In this document: positions 9,446 through 18,976 of the stretch, piece by piece | How positions within the stretch are numbered: position 1 is the stretch's first letter | How the letters are laid out: each line of letters opens with the position of its first letter | From: Arenibacter certesii DSM 19833 | Lineage (GTDB): Bacteria > Bacteroidota > Bacteroidia > Flavobacteriales > Flavobacteriaceae | Reading direction: 5' to 3' | Assembly: GCF_000429545.1 (NCBI RefSeq) | Contig: NZ_KE386914.1 | Span: 220,977 to 284,976 of the forward strand | DNA: 64,000 nucleotides | The notes under the pieces: generated by a model | Seen by the model: the letters and a program-made list of their open reading frames with translations, nothing else | Told to the model about the DNA's origin: nothing | The model's database searches: none | Made by a program: the position numbers and the translations under genes

Positions 9446-9765
9446 GCTCTTAATCCCCGTGATAAATCACGGGGCTATTCAATCTCCCAACTCTTGAGCT
9501 GGACTCCTTTAAATTGCCACAGGGCTATTCCCGTGTTGAAAATCAATTTGAAAAGAAGGCGTTTAGCCCAACTTTTAAGGTCCTATTTTTAAGGTAAAAA
9601 TAAAACTATCTACCTCTCTTAATCCCCGTGATAAATCACGGGGCTATTCAATCTCCCCTAACCCATCTTCATCTTCAACTCTTGATTTGAACTCCTTTAA
9701 CTTGCCACAGGTCTTTATCCCATGTTTAGAACCAATTTGGGAAGAAAGGCTGTAGCCGAGTCATA
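9446..9765. repeat. Two tandem copies of a REP-like hairpin repeat
   Basis: Two copies, 169 bases apart, share a TTAATCCCCGTGATAAATC-type head with an 8-bp stem. The first stem is CCCCGTGA at 9455-9462 with TCACGGGG at 9467-9474; the second is at 9624-9631 and 9636-9643. After the hairpin both copies continue with related sequence (CTATTCAATCTCCC, then ACTCCTTTAA, then TTGCCACAGG). The arrangement resembles repetitive extragenic palindromes of Bacteroidota. No transposase gene is in the window. Confidence 0.75.
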
Positions 9766-9772
9766 TAACAAA

Positions 9773-9803
9773 AAACCCCGAAGCATACGCATCGGGGTTT
9801 TTA
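9773..9803 (-). terminator. Intrinsic terminator after the GMC operon
   Basis: CCCCGA at 9776-9781 pairs with TCGGGG at 9791-9796 around a 9-base loop with further GC pairing. It is flanked by an A-run on one side and a T-run on the other. It lies 17 bases past the stop of the Tat-exported subunit gene and could act in both directions. Confidence 0.8.
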
Positions 9804-9819
9804 AAGACAACTCTTATCA

Positions 9820-10539
9820 TTAGGTCAATAAATTGCCGTTTTCGTCCCATTCGGCAATAACATTACGCTTACTCTGATCTACACATTTAGCAATCCATTC
9901 CGGGTCATACGACATTCCGTGCTGCTCCAAAACATCTTCTGGAACTCCGTCCCAAACATTGGGAGAATTTCCCTTGTACCCTAAATCGGCAATACCCACT
10001 TTAGAAGTATAATAACCGGTTAAAGTAAGTCCACGGAACATATGGAAAAACTGAATTTCCAAAGGTTGTTTACTTAATGAAACCTCAGGATCATGATAGC
10101 AAATAGTATCACAAATTTGTTTCTGCTGCTCTAGCGTAGCCGATTTAAAATCGACCCCAAACTCTGTATTGCTCTTATGGTCCAACCACATTAATCCCCC
10201 TAACAAAGTCATTTGCATAGTAGGGAGGTCCTTTCCGATAAACTCGATAAACTGGGGCACTTCCGCCTCAATAGGTCCACCATGCGGCTCTTTTGGGGGA
10301 AGAATCACCGTGCTCAGCACCGCAATGGTTTCCATTTCGTGTTCGTTAAATAGCTCTTCCTCATGTAGTTTTGCATCTCGCTCCGCTTCTTCTGGTGTTC
10401 TACCATAAAAACCTTCAGCGCCTTTAATGATTTCTTCCTCAGCAGGTGCCTTTGTTTCCGGGGTACATCCGTGAAATGCCAAACCAGCGGCACCAACCCC
10501 CAAAATCATTGTCTGTATACTTTTTCTCCTGTCCATCAT
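9820..10539 (-). CDS. Gluconate 2-dehydrogenase subunit 3 family protein (Tat/lipoprotein signal)
   Basis: The small partner subunit of membrane-associated GMC sugar or sugar-acid dehydrogenases. Subunit 3 is thought to carry the complex through the Tat pathway. The 239-residue product begins MMDRRKSIQTMILG, a twin-arginine-like signal, and runs into a lipobox-like AFHGC near residue 25. This suggests export of the folded complex and anchoring. The family domain follows (ETIAVLSTVILPP near 70, HMFRGLTLTGYYTS near 170). It starts three bases after the GMC oxidoreductase stop, so the two are translationally linked partners. Confidence 0.9.
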   Translation of the reverse strand: MMDRRKSIQTMILGVGAAGLAFHGCTPETKAPAEEEIIKGAEGFYGRTPEEAERDAKLHEEELFNEHEMETIAVLSTVILPPKEPHGGPIEAEVPQFIEFIGKDLPTMQMTLLGGLMWLDHKSNTEFGVDFKSATLEQQKQICDTICYHDPEVSLSKQPLEIQFFHMFRGLTLTGYYTSKVGIADLGYKGNSPNVWDGVPEDVLEQHGMSYDPEWIAKCVDQSKRNVIAEWDENGNLLT

Positions 10540-10542
10540 CTT

Positions 10543-12264
10543 CTAGATATTTTGCTGTTTCAACTGTTCAATAATGTAATCCGAAGCCCTCCAGGACAAA
10601 GCCATAATGGTCCAAGTACAGTTCTTATCCGCTTGGGAAACAAAAGGCCCTGCATCCACAATAAATACGTTGTCTACATCGTGCAACTGGTTAAACTTAT
10701 TGGTTACCGAAGTTTTTGGATCGTTCCCCATTCTTGTGGTTCCCACCTCATGAATAATTCTTCCAGGAGCTTCCAATCCGTAATCGTTTTCTTTTCCTGG
10801 TTTGCTACCTAAAGGTTCTCCACCCATATTGTGAATCAACTCTTCAAAAGTATCCTGCATATGTTTAGCCTGATTTATCTCAAAATCGGACCATTTATAA
10901 TTGAATTTCAATACTGGGATACCGTACTTATCTACAGTTGTTGGGTCAATTTCACAGTAGTTATCCTTTCGTGCAATACCTTCTCCTCTACCTCCGAAAC
11001 CTATAACAGATCCGTAGTATTTTTTCACATCATCCCGAAGTCCATCCCCATATCCTCCTACTTTTAAACCAAAAAACTTATTAAAATCATTGGGGTTGTA
11101 TGCAAATCCGTAGTTTGGCATTCCCATTCCTCCCCATACTTCAATATGGTATCCTCTAGGGAAATCTAGCTTGGAATTATCGCCCCACCATGGAGAATAT
11201 ACGTGCATACCTCCCACTCCATCTTCATTATAGGATGTTTTTCTGTTCATAAGACCTGGAATGAATCCTGCCCTACTAGCTCCCGTAGAATCGTGTAGAT
11301 ATTTCCCAATAAGATCACTACTATTACCCAATCCGTTAGGATGCTGCTTACTCTTAGAATTCAATAGAATTCTTGCAGAGCTACATGCAGAAGCGGCTAG
11401 GATTACTATCTTCCCTCTTAATTTATATTCTTTTCGGTCGTCCTTACTAATATAGGACACTCCAGTAGCTCTTCCTTCCTCGTTGGTAGTAACCTCTCGT
11501 ACAACCGAGTTTACATATATCCTTATCTTTCCTCCACTTTTTTGTGCGGGAAAAATCAAACAACTACCAGATGAGAAATCCGCATATACGGAACAGGAGC
11601 GTGCACATTGTCCGCAATAGAAACAGACGCCCCTATCGTTATTTAATTTTTTTGTAAGCATGGACAGTCGACCCGGAATAACGGGGATGCCCGATTTTTT
11701 TGCACCTTCAATATAAAAAAGCTCATGTAATCTTGGTTTTGGAGGAGGCAAGAAAAATCCATCAGGATCATCTTCCAACCCTTCATTGGTTCCAAAGACA
11801 CCAATAAGCTTATCTACCTTATCGTAATAAGGTTTTACGTCATCATAACCAATAGGCCAATCCTCTCCATGCCCATCCCTAGTTTTTCCTTTAAAATCTT
11901 TTGGTCCAAATCTCAGGGAGATACGCCCCCAGTGATTTGTTCGCCCACCTAACATGTGGGATCTAAACCAATCGAATTTTGTTCCTGGCTCTCTTGTATA
12001 AGGTTCACCTTCAATTTCCCATCCGCCATAGGCCATGTCAAACTCTCCAAAGGCACGGGTAGTTCCCGCACCTCTTCGGGGCGATTCATAAGGCCATTTT
12101 AATTGGGTCATCTGTTCCGGGTTCTTGGGGTCAAAAAAAGGTCCGGCCTCCACAACGGCTACATTTAGCCCCGCATCGGCCAATTGCTTAGTTGCCATAC
12201 CACCGCCCGCACCCGAACCGACAATAATCACGTCGTATACTTCTGAGGATTCTTTGATTTGCAT
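10543..12264 (-). CDS. GMC family flavin oxidoreductase
   Basis: A 573-residue FAD-dependent glucose-methanol-choline oxidoreductase. The ADP-binding loop VGSGAGGG is at residues 15-22, GGRTNHWG near 107 is the second FAD signature, and the C-terminal domain has the HEVGTTRMG active-site region. Residues 214-224 hold C-x2-C-x2-C-x3-C (CFYCGQCARSC), spacing compatible with an iron-sulfur cluster, although this is unproven. It probably oxidises a sugar or sugar acid in the periplasm and passes electrons to the respiratory chain, with the downstream subunit 3 as partner. The gene has no signal of its own, fitting piggyback Tat export. Confidence 0.93.
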   Translation of the reverse strand: MQIKESSEVYDVIIVGSGAGGGMATKQLADAGLNVAVVEAGPFFDPKNPEQMTQLKWPYESPRRGAGTTRAFGEFDMAYGGWEIEGEPYTREPGTKFDWFRSHMLGGRTNHWGRISLRFGPKDFKGKTRDGHGEDWPIGYDDVKPYYDKVDKLIGVFGTNEGLEDDPDGFFLPPPKPRLHELFYIEGAKKSGIPVIPGRLSMLTKKLNNDRGVCFYCGQCARSCSVYADFSSGSCLIFPAQKSGGKIRIYVNSVVREVTTNEEGRATGVSYISKDDRKEYKLRGKIVILAASACSSARILLNSKSKQHPNGLGNSSDLIGKYLHDSTGASRAGFIPGLMNRKTSYNEDGVGGMHVYSPWWGDNSKLDFPRGYHIEVWGGMGMPNYGFAYNPNDFNKFFGLKVGGYGDGLRDDVKKYYGSVIGFGGRGEGIARKDNYCEIDPTTVDKYGIPVLKFNYKWSDFEINQAKHMQDTFEELIHNMGGEPLGSKPGKENDYGLEAPGRIIHEVGTTRMGNDPKTSVTNKFNQLHDVDNVFIVDAGPFVSQADKNCTWTIMALSWRASDYIIEQLKQQNI

Positions 12265-12373
12265 AATAAAAATTTATATTGGTGTTCAATATAGGTTTAA
12301 AATAATACTAAAATAAATATTTTTATACGAATAACCACTCATCATACCCCAATTGACACAAAACCACCAGTAA

Positions 12374-12391
12374 ATGATAAAATTTTATCAT
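12374..12391. promoter_or_regulatory. Perfect 18-bp palindrome upstream of the GMC gene
   Basis: ATGATAAAATTTTATCAT is a perfect dyad about 110 bases upstream of the GMC oxidoreductase start, within the 355-base spacer 12265-12619. It is a candidate operator; the outer TGATA and TATCA halves resemble CRP/FNR-type sites. The rest of the spacer is AT-rich, and I see only this site and the SusD terminator in it. Confidence 0.4.
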
Positions 12392-12535
12392 AACTTAAAT
12401 TTGTAGATAATTGTTATATCCTGTTACGGAAACAACCAAAATCTACTTTTATAATCAATATAAGATACCACTATATAGCGCTGATCGCATTTTCTTTAAA
12501 AAATATTCATTTGTAAATATATACTAATAAATAAC

Positions 12536-12575
12536 AAAACTCCTCTTACGTTTTAAGGTAAAAGGAGCTTTGTCC
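12536..12575 (-). terminator. Intrinsic terminator after susD
   Basis: On the minus strand CTCCTTTTAC and GTAAGAGGAG form a 10-bp stem (12558-12567 with 12540-12549, one G-U pair) around an 8-base loop. TTTTGTTATTT follows. It lies about 50 bases past the SusD stop. Confidence 0.75.
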
Positions 12576-12619
12576 TGACCACTGTTCTCTAATCTCTTTG
12601 CAGGTTAAAGAAAAATTGA

Positions 12620-14197
12620 CTAATACCCGTTGTTATCTGTTCCTAAACTTGGGTTTCGTTGAATTTCCTGCTCAGGAAGCGGTAACAGCATATGTTTTTC
12701 TTCAATTACCTTTCCTTGTGATGTAACATGTCCAACTGCATTTACAAAACTAACTACCCCTGGGCTACTCGTTACAGGGAATTTTCTGGTACGAACAATA
12801 TCAAACCAATTTTGAAATTCAAATACCAATTCTCTGTGTCGTTCTACCCACACCTCTTCTACAAACTCATTAACATCTAGTCCAGACAGAGACTGATTTA
12901 TCGTTGTGATATCCGTATTCCAATAGGCTCTTCCACGAACTTGAGAAAGATAATTCACTGCATCTGCGTTTACTCCTGATGACTTTGTAATAGCCTCTGC
13001 AGCAATTAATAATACATCAGCATAACTTAACATAGCCTGATCTTTCCCAGACAGGGCGGTATCAAACATGGCCTCGTCATCATGCCAAATATAAGGTGAA
13101 GGAGGAAAGGTTTTATTAGTTCCTTCCAAGGTAGTATGAAAATACTGCTTTTCCTGTGCTCTTAAGTCATTCACAGGATCATATAGATCTAGAAAACTGC
13201 TAGATGGCTGATAGGCACCGTTGGCGATATCATATAATACGTCTTGGGAAAACCCTGTTGGATAAGAATATCTTGGAAAAGTAGAAGGTGCAATCGCAGC
13301 ATCAAACTCCTTAATATAAATATGCTCTTCTGCAGACGCATCTGCCTTTCTTATTTTGTTATACGCTGAATTCCCAAAATCCAATTCGCCTGGATTCAAT
13401 TCGTCATGCTGCACAAGACTATAGGTACCATAAACTCCATTGATAATATCTTGGGCCAATCCAGCGGCGTCCCCATAACGATCCGCATTAAGAGGTGCAC
13501 CACTCATAGTGAGATATACCTCGGACAATAATGCCGCCACTGCTCCTGCTGTGATTCGTTTTCCGTTATTTACCATCGTAGCCGTGGATAACCCACCGTT
13601 TTCCAAAGCATCTTTTAGATCTGACTCAATCAAAGCATAAACCTCAGCGACTGAACTTCTTTCCAAATAAAGGTTATCTAAAGAATTATAAGGTTCAGTC
13701 GTTAGGGGAATAGGTCCAAAAAATCTCACTAGATAATAATAGGCATAAGCTCTAAAAAACTTAGCCTCACCAATTAATTGGCTACGCTCTTCATCTGAAA
13801 GACCTGGTGTTTCAGGAATGTGTTTTATAGCATTATTGGCCCTGGAAATTCCAAGGTACAACTCTCTCCATCTTCCCTGTAAATAATCCCCAATATTATC
13901 ACCATTAAGTGTTAGTTGTTGGGTATTGCTAACATGCAATTCCTGACCGGCATATTCATTAGAAAAGAAACCCGACATGTATGCACCTAACATTACTGGC
14001 ATTCCACTGTAGACACCACCGTCTGTCATGTTTGGGGCACCTGTTCTATAAAGTGAATTAACCGCACTATACGCTTGGTCTGGTTCACTAAAAAATTGAT
14101 CGGAAGCTAATTCACTCAACGGCTCCTCATCTAAAAAATCGGAACAAGCACTTAAACTTGCTACTATTAGAAGTAATAAAATATATTTGATTTTCAT
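12620..14197 (-). CDS. SusD/RagB family nutrient-binding outer-membrane lipoprotein
   Basis: A cell-surface glycan- or oligomer-binding lipoprotein that caps a SusC transporter. From the chosen ATG it is 525 residues with the lipobox SLSACSDFLDEEP (cysteine at residue 18). The family N-terminus follows (LSELASDQFF) with TPR-like helices (AKFFRAYAYYYLVRFFGPIPL) and the usual C-terminus near WVERHRELVFEFQNWFDIVRT. An ATG nine bases upstream (14206) is possible, but a lysine-rich start directly before the hydrophobic stretch fits better. It is encoded 24 bases downstream of susC. No glycoside hydrolase gene is adjacent, so the substrate is not evident. Confidence 0.95.
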   Translation of the reverse strand: MKIKYILLLLIVASLSACSDFLDEEPLSELASDQFFSEPDQAYSAVNSLYRTGAPNMTDGGVYSGMPVMLGAYMSGFFSNEYAGQELHVSNTQQLTLNGDNIGDYLQGRWRELYLGISRANNAIKHIPETPGLSDEERSQLIGEAKFFRAYAYYYLVRFFGPIPLTTEPYNSLDNLYLERSSVAEVYALIESDLKDALENGGLSTATMVNNGKRITAGAVAALLSEVYLTMSGAPLNADRYGDAAGLAQDIINGVYGTYSLVQHDELNPGELDFGNSAYNKIRKADASAEEHIYIKEFDAAIAPSTFPRYSYPTGFSQDVLYDIANGAYQPSSSFLDLYDPVNDLRAQEKQYFHTTLEGTNKTFPPSPYIWHDDEAMFDTALSGKDQAMLSYADVLLIAAEAITKSSGVNADAVNYLSQVRGRAYWNTDITTINQSLSGLDVNEFVEEVWVERHRELVFEFQNWFDIVRTRKFPVTSSPGVVSFVNAVGHVTSQGKVIEEKHMLLPLPEQEIQRNPSLGTDNNGY

Positions 14198-14221
14198 GAT
14201 ATACATTCTTTATATTTAGAA

Positions 14222-17200
14222 TTAAAACTTAAGACTACAACCCAAAGTAAAAGTTCTTGGTTTAGGGTATTGGAAGAAAAAGATATTCTGGCCCCACTGG
14301 TCACCACCCCAAGAAGTTGCCTCTGGATCATAACCTTGAAAATCTTTAGAATGGATTACAAAAGCATTTTCCAAACTTGCATATACTCTTAAGTTGTTCA
14401 ACCCCATACTTTCCAAAGCAGCCTCATTAAAACTATATCCTAATGAAAAAAGATTACCTCTTATATAGGATCCATTAGCAATCCAGTGGCTATCTACCTG
14501 GCTATTTTGCCCAGCATAAGATTGGTTTCTAATCTCTTGAACCATGGTGTTTTGGTTTTGCTCCGTCCAACCATCATATAAAATAGTGGCCAAGCCGTTG
14601 GCAATTCCAGACCTGTCTTCTGTAGAGTGGTAGAACTGCTGCATTATATCTACCCCTCCCACAAATTGTATGTCCGCTGTAAAGTCAAAATTCTTATAGT
14701 TAAAAGTATTAGAGAAACTACCTGTAAAATCTGGTAATCCCTTACCTAAAATTTTCTTTTCTTCAGAACGTTTTGCTTCTCCTGGTAAGGCACCAACTAA
14801 TGCGGCCTCTTGTGCCTCATCAGTTCCCCAAGTTCCTAGGCGCTCGTACCCCCAGAATGAACTTAAGGATTCTCCAACCCTTAAAATGGTCTGACTTCCA
14901 GAAACCCAGTTTGGACCGGGTAAAATATCCTCGTCATTTTCCCCCAAGCTTTTAATGGTGTTTTTGTTGTAATTTATATTAAAAGAAGTTTGCCAATTAA
15001 AATCTGGATTAGCTATGTTCTGTGTTACTAACATGGCTTCTATCCCTTCGTTAGATACCGCACCAATATTATCCCTTACGGAAACAAACCCAGTTGCGTA
15101 TGGCACTGGCCTATCTAATAATAAATCTGTAGTTTCCTTATAATAATAATCAAACTCAAATCTTAACCTATTATTAAAGGCTCCAAAATCTAACCCTATA
15201 TCCAATTGACTTGTTTTTTCCCACTCCAAATCAGGATTGGATAATCTGTTTACAGAACTTGCTGCTACTCTAGTTCCGTTGAGCAAAATGGTTCCGGTAG
15301 AAACGGTTGCCAAAGAACTATAAGCGGGAATTTCAGTATTACCTGTTATACCATAGCTAGCTCTTAACTTAAGTCGGTTAATTATTGCACTATCGGCTAA
15401 AAAATCTTCTTCAGACATCATCCATCCTAATCCTGCAGAAGGGAAGAAACCGTACTTGTTATTTGTTCCAAATCTAGAAGATCCATCTACCCTACCGGTT
15501 AGGGTAACCATATATTTGTCCTTAAGCGTATAACCCGCTCGCAAGAAATAGGAATTCAATGCCCATTTATTATAATTGGAAACCGGAGCGCTTGGGTTAC
15601 TAGCCGCACCGATATTATTATATTTAAAGAAATCATCACTAAATCCACTAGCTTGAATATCTGAAGACTCAAACATATTCTCCTGCCAGCTTAATCCCAG
15701 CATACCATTAAATCTGTGATCGTCTATTTCTTTCTGATAGGTTAAATAGTTTTCTTGCTGCCAGTAGGTGCTCTTAGAATTATAGACTCTTGCGAATCCA
15801 TTGGGAGCCGAAATATTTACCAAATCACGTGGAGAATATTCCTGTTTATTATTGATGCGTTTATCAAAACCAAATTGGGTTCTAAACTCTAATCCCGGAA
15901 GAATCGTAAATTTAGCGAAAGCATTCCCAAATATCTGGTTCCTTTCCCATAGTCTTTCCTGGGTTTCTAACACGTGTACCGGATTAGCCATTGCTTCTAG
16001 GTTATAGGCATCCTCAATATCAAAACTACCACTATAGGTACCATCAGGAAACTTTACAGGAAATATCGGGGGCATTTCTATCATGGTACGTCTTGGTACC
16101 TGGCCTCCGCCTCCTTCTTCAAATTCCCTTTCTTTAACATTATTTACCAAAAGATTGACACCAAAAGATAGCCAATCCTTAGGATTAATATCATAAGCTA
16201 TCTTTCCACTTATTCTATCTACGTCATTATTCAACATTATTCCTTCCATATGGGAATAATTTAAAAAGGCACCTATTGATGATTTATCATCACCACTTTG
16301 AATACTTAATTGATGGTTATTAGAGATGGCAGTCCTGGTGGCTTCATCCTGCCAATCGGTATCATATAAAGGCTTTCCACTAGAATCAAACAATCTTGGG
16401 TCATTAGTTGTAAATACGGGCACCGGACCGTCTGGTCTGTATTTAGGAGTATTTTCCATACCAATTCTAACTACATCCAACCACTCTTCAGCATTCAAAA
16501 GATCCATTTTATTTTGCATCTGTCCAACACTAATAAATCCGTCGTACCCAATTGTCATTCTTCCACTCTGGGTACCCCTTTTAGTGGTAATTAATACCAC
16601 GCCGTTAGCTCCACGAGCTCCATAAATAGCAGCAGAGGAAGCATCTTTCAATACTTCCATACGCTCAATATCGTTCGGATTTAAGTATTTTATGTCTTCC
16701 ATAGCTACTCCATCTACTACATATAAGGGGTTTGAAGATGAATTAATAGTACCTACTCCCCTAATGACGATTTTAGGCTCTCCGGATGGGGATCCAGAAT
16801 TTAGAAACACATTAACTCCAGCTACTTTACCTTGTAGACCTTGAAGCGAGTTGTTTACAGGAGCTTTTAAAAGATCCTCGTTACTCAACACCCCTACAGC
16901 ACCTGTTAGATCAGATTTTCTTTGCGTTCCATAACCCACAACAACAACCTCATCCAAGCTAGCAGCCTCAGCCTGCATTACTACTTCAATATTGCTTTGG
17001 TTACCCACCAAAACCTCATAATTGGCAAAGCCTATGGATGAAAAAACCAATATATCGTCTGAATTTGCATTTATGTCAAACACGCCATCAAAGTCGGTCG
17101 CAACACCTTTCGTAGTCCCTTTTATAACGACACTAACTCCCGGTATTGGAGTTCCATCAGTGTCCTTAACGGTTCCAGAAACTTCATTTTGAACAGGTAC

Positions 17201-17590
17201 ATAATCTATAGGTTCCGCACTTATGTGCTTTTTAGGCATAAGACGAATTTGTCTATTATTATAGATGTTGTAAGAAATTTGAGAATTTTTAAACAATTCA
17301 TTAAGTACTACATCTATAGTTTTATTTTTTACTTGGATCGATACTTTTTCATCCAATGATATATTTTTATCACGATATAGGAATCTAAATTCAGTATCTG
17401 ATTCTATTTTATTCAAAACTTCTTCCAAACTAACATTTTCGAGCTTTAAAGATATTTTGGTGTTTTCGGCATAACTATTTGCCTGCATTTTAAAAAGTGA
17501 AAACAAGAGCAGTACTACCATAAGTTTTGCTCTTAGGTTATTTTTAATAGGATGGGTCAATAACATCCCATTAGGATTATTCTTTTCCAT
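14222..17590 (-). CDS. SusC/RagA TonB-linked outer-membrane protein with STN domain
   Basis: A 1122-residue TonB-dependent importer. Domains in order: signal peptide (about 1-42), an STN secretin/TonB short N-terminal domain (about 50-115), a carboxypeptidase-regulatory-like beta-sandwich (about 135-215), a plug starting at VVVGYGTQRKSDLTG near 216, and a beta-barrel to the C-terminal phenylalanine. The STN domain is the part that signals to a FecR anti-sigma factor, and a fecR and ECF sigma gene lie just upstream. I therefore infer transport-coupled self-activation. It pairs with the SusD protein for uptake of an oligomeric nutrient. Confidence 0.96.
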   Translation of the reverse strand: MEKNNPNGMLLTHPIKNNLRAKLMVVLLLFSLFKMQANSYAENTKISLKLENVSLEEVLNKIESDTEFRFLYRDKNISLDEKVSIQVKNKTIDVVLNELFKNSQISYNIYNNRQIRLMPKKHISAEPIDYVPVQNEVSGTVKDTDGTPIPGVSVVIKGTTKGVATDFDGVFDINANSDDILVFSSIGFANYEVLVGNQSNIEVVMQAEAASLDEVVVVGYGTQRKSDLTGAVGVLSNEDLLKAPVNNSLQGLQGKVAGVNVFLNSGSPSGEPKIVIRGVGTINSSSNPLYVVDGVAMEDIKYLNPNDIERMEVLKDASSAAIYGARGANGVVLITTKRGTQSGRMTIGYDGFISVGQMQNKMDLLNAEEWLDVVRIGMENTPKYRPDGPVPVFTTNDPRLFDSSGKPLYDTDWQDEATRTAISNNHQLSIQSGDDKSSIGAFLNYSHMEGIMLNNDVDRISGKIAYDINPKDWLSFGVNLLVNNVKEREFEEGGGGQVPRRTMIEMPPIFPVKFPDGTYSGSFDIEDAYNLEAMANPVHVLETQERLWERNQIFGNAFAKFTILPGLEFRTQFGFDKRINNKQEYSPRDLVNISAPNGFARVYNSKSTYWQQENYLTYQKEIDDHRFNGMLGLSWQENMFESSDIQASGFSDDFFKYNNIGAASNPSAPVSNYNKWALNSYFLRAGYTLKDKYMVTLTGRVDGSSRFGTNNKYGFFPSAGLGWMMSEEDFLADSAIINRLKLRASYGITGNTEIPAYSSLATVSTGTILLNGTRVAASSVNRLSNPDLEWEKTSQLDIGLDFGAFNNRLRFEFDYYYKETTDLLLDRPVPYATGFVSVRDNIGAVSNEGIEAMLVTQNIANPDFNWQTSFNINYNKNTIKSLGENDEDILPGPNWVSGSQTILRVGESLSSFWGYERLGTWGTDEAQEAALVGALPGEAKRSEEKKILGKGLPDFTGSFSNTFNYKNFDFTADIQFVGGVDIMQQFYHSTEDRSGIANGLATILYDGWTEQNQNTMVQEIRNQSYAGQNSQVDSHWIANGSYIRGNLFSLGYSFNEAALESMGLNNLRVYASLENAFVIHSKDFQGYDPEATSWGGDQWGQNIFFFQYPKPRTFTLGCSLKF

Positions 17591-17722
17591 AATTTTAATT
17601 GGTTATTTAATAATTTTAATGAACGGTCACTTTTTTAAAAAATGGGAAAGATTGTGTAGCCCCCATTTTTGTTATACTAAATGATTTAAATAATTTACTG
17701 TCACAACATAATTTGAGCGATT

Positions 17723-18880
17723 TTAGGGGTTTATAATTATTTTTTTATTACTCACGGAATAGCTAAATGGCCGTTCCAATTTGAAATAATCCATCACGTT
17801 GGTAATACTTTCAATATCTACATTAAAAGATGCCGTAAAGATTTCTTTGTCTAAAAATTTATCATTATTAATGATCTCCACACTGTAACTCCTCTCCAAT
17901 TTTTTTATAATATTTTCAAAGGACATACTCTTAAATATCAATTCCTCATCCATCCAACTAGTATAAAGATTAACATCCACTTCATTAATATCGAAGCTTC
18001 CAGCTTCACGGCTCCAAGATGCCATATGCCCAGGTGTTAATATAGCACCATTCTTAGGGTCATTTGTATTATAAAACTGAACCGAGCCTTCGGTTAATAC
18101 AGTAGATATATCGGGGTCTCCTGGATACGAAGAAATATTGAACCTAGTGCCTAATACCTTAATTACCATTTCATTGGATATAACAGAAAAAACTTGTGTA
18201 GAATCTTTGGCTACACTAAAAAAGGCTTCACCTTTTAAAAACACCTCACGCGGATGGCCTTTAATAAAACCAACAGGATACCTCAAGGAGCTACCCGAAT
18301 TAAGGATTACCTGCGTCCCATCTGACAAATAGACTCTATATTTTTTACCATTGGGAACATAGAGTTCGTTGTACATAAGACGAGTTACCCGAGCATCGTC
18401 CTTATATTTTAAGACCCCTTTTTGTTGATTTACAAAAGCTACCCCTTTAGAGTTCTTAAGTTCGGTACTATTTGCAGGATCTATCTCTATAAAACTTCCA
18501 TCATCCAAACGTAGCGCAATTGCATCCATTGGCAACTTATCTTCCGAAATATACGCTGGAGCAGGCTGCTGATAAAAAAAATACGAAAGGCCCAAAATCC
18601 CTATAAAAACTGCAGCTATCCTTAGTATAAAACTAAACTGATAGTTGCTTTTATAAGCACCCGTAATTTTTCTCAACTCCTGTTTCTTGCTCCTATCAAA
18701 CTCCTTTCGCAGCTTTCTACGTCTGATACCTAATTTTTTGTCCGTAAGGTTTTTAAGAATATAGGCTTCATCTTCCTCATCAAAATGGGATTTTAAATCC
18801 ATAACATCTTGACTATCCCCTCTTAAAATGGACAATGCCAACCTTTTGGATAACGAAATTATTCTTTTTAAACTAGCCAT
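17723..18880 (-). CDS. FecR family anti-sigma factor
   Basis: A 385-residue inner-membrane regulator. It has a cytoplasmic N-terminal helical part, one membrane helix (about 84-104), a periplasmic FecR domain (LYVPNGKKYRVYLSDGTQVIL near 175) and a C-terminal DUF4974 domain (SFENIIKKLERSYSVEI near 325). It binds the ECF sigma factor and receives the signal from the STN domain of SusC. It sits between the sigma gene and susC, the usual order in Bacteroidota, with about 100 and 130 bases of spacing. Confidence 0.95.
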   Translation of the reverse strand: MASLKRIISLSKRLALSILRGDSQDVMDLKSHFDEEDEAYILKNLTDKKLGIRRRKLRKEFDRSKKQELRKITGAYKSNYQFSFILRIAAVFIGILGLSYFFYQQPAPAYISEDKLPMDAIALRLDDGSFIEIDPANSTELKNSKGVAFVNQQKGVLKYKDDARVTRLMYNELYVPNGKKYRVYLSDGTQVILNSGSSLRYPVGFIKGHPREVFLKGEAFFSVAKDSTQVFSVISNEMVIKVLGTRFNISSYPGDPDISTVLTEGSVQFYNTNDPKNGAILTPGHMASWSREAGSFDINEVDVNLYTSWMDEELIFKSMSFENIIKKLERSYSVEIINNDKFLDKEIFTASFNVDIESITNVMDYFKLERPFSYSVSNKKIIINP

Positions 18881-18976
18881 CTATTAATGGAATACAAAAT
18901 GAAAATTATTATTCCTTTTCATTCTAAGACGATATAAAAATTGGTGTGGGTGAAAAAAATGATAAAATTTATTATT

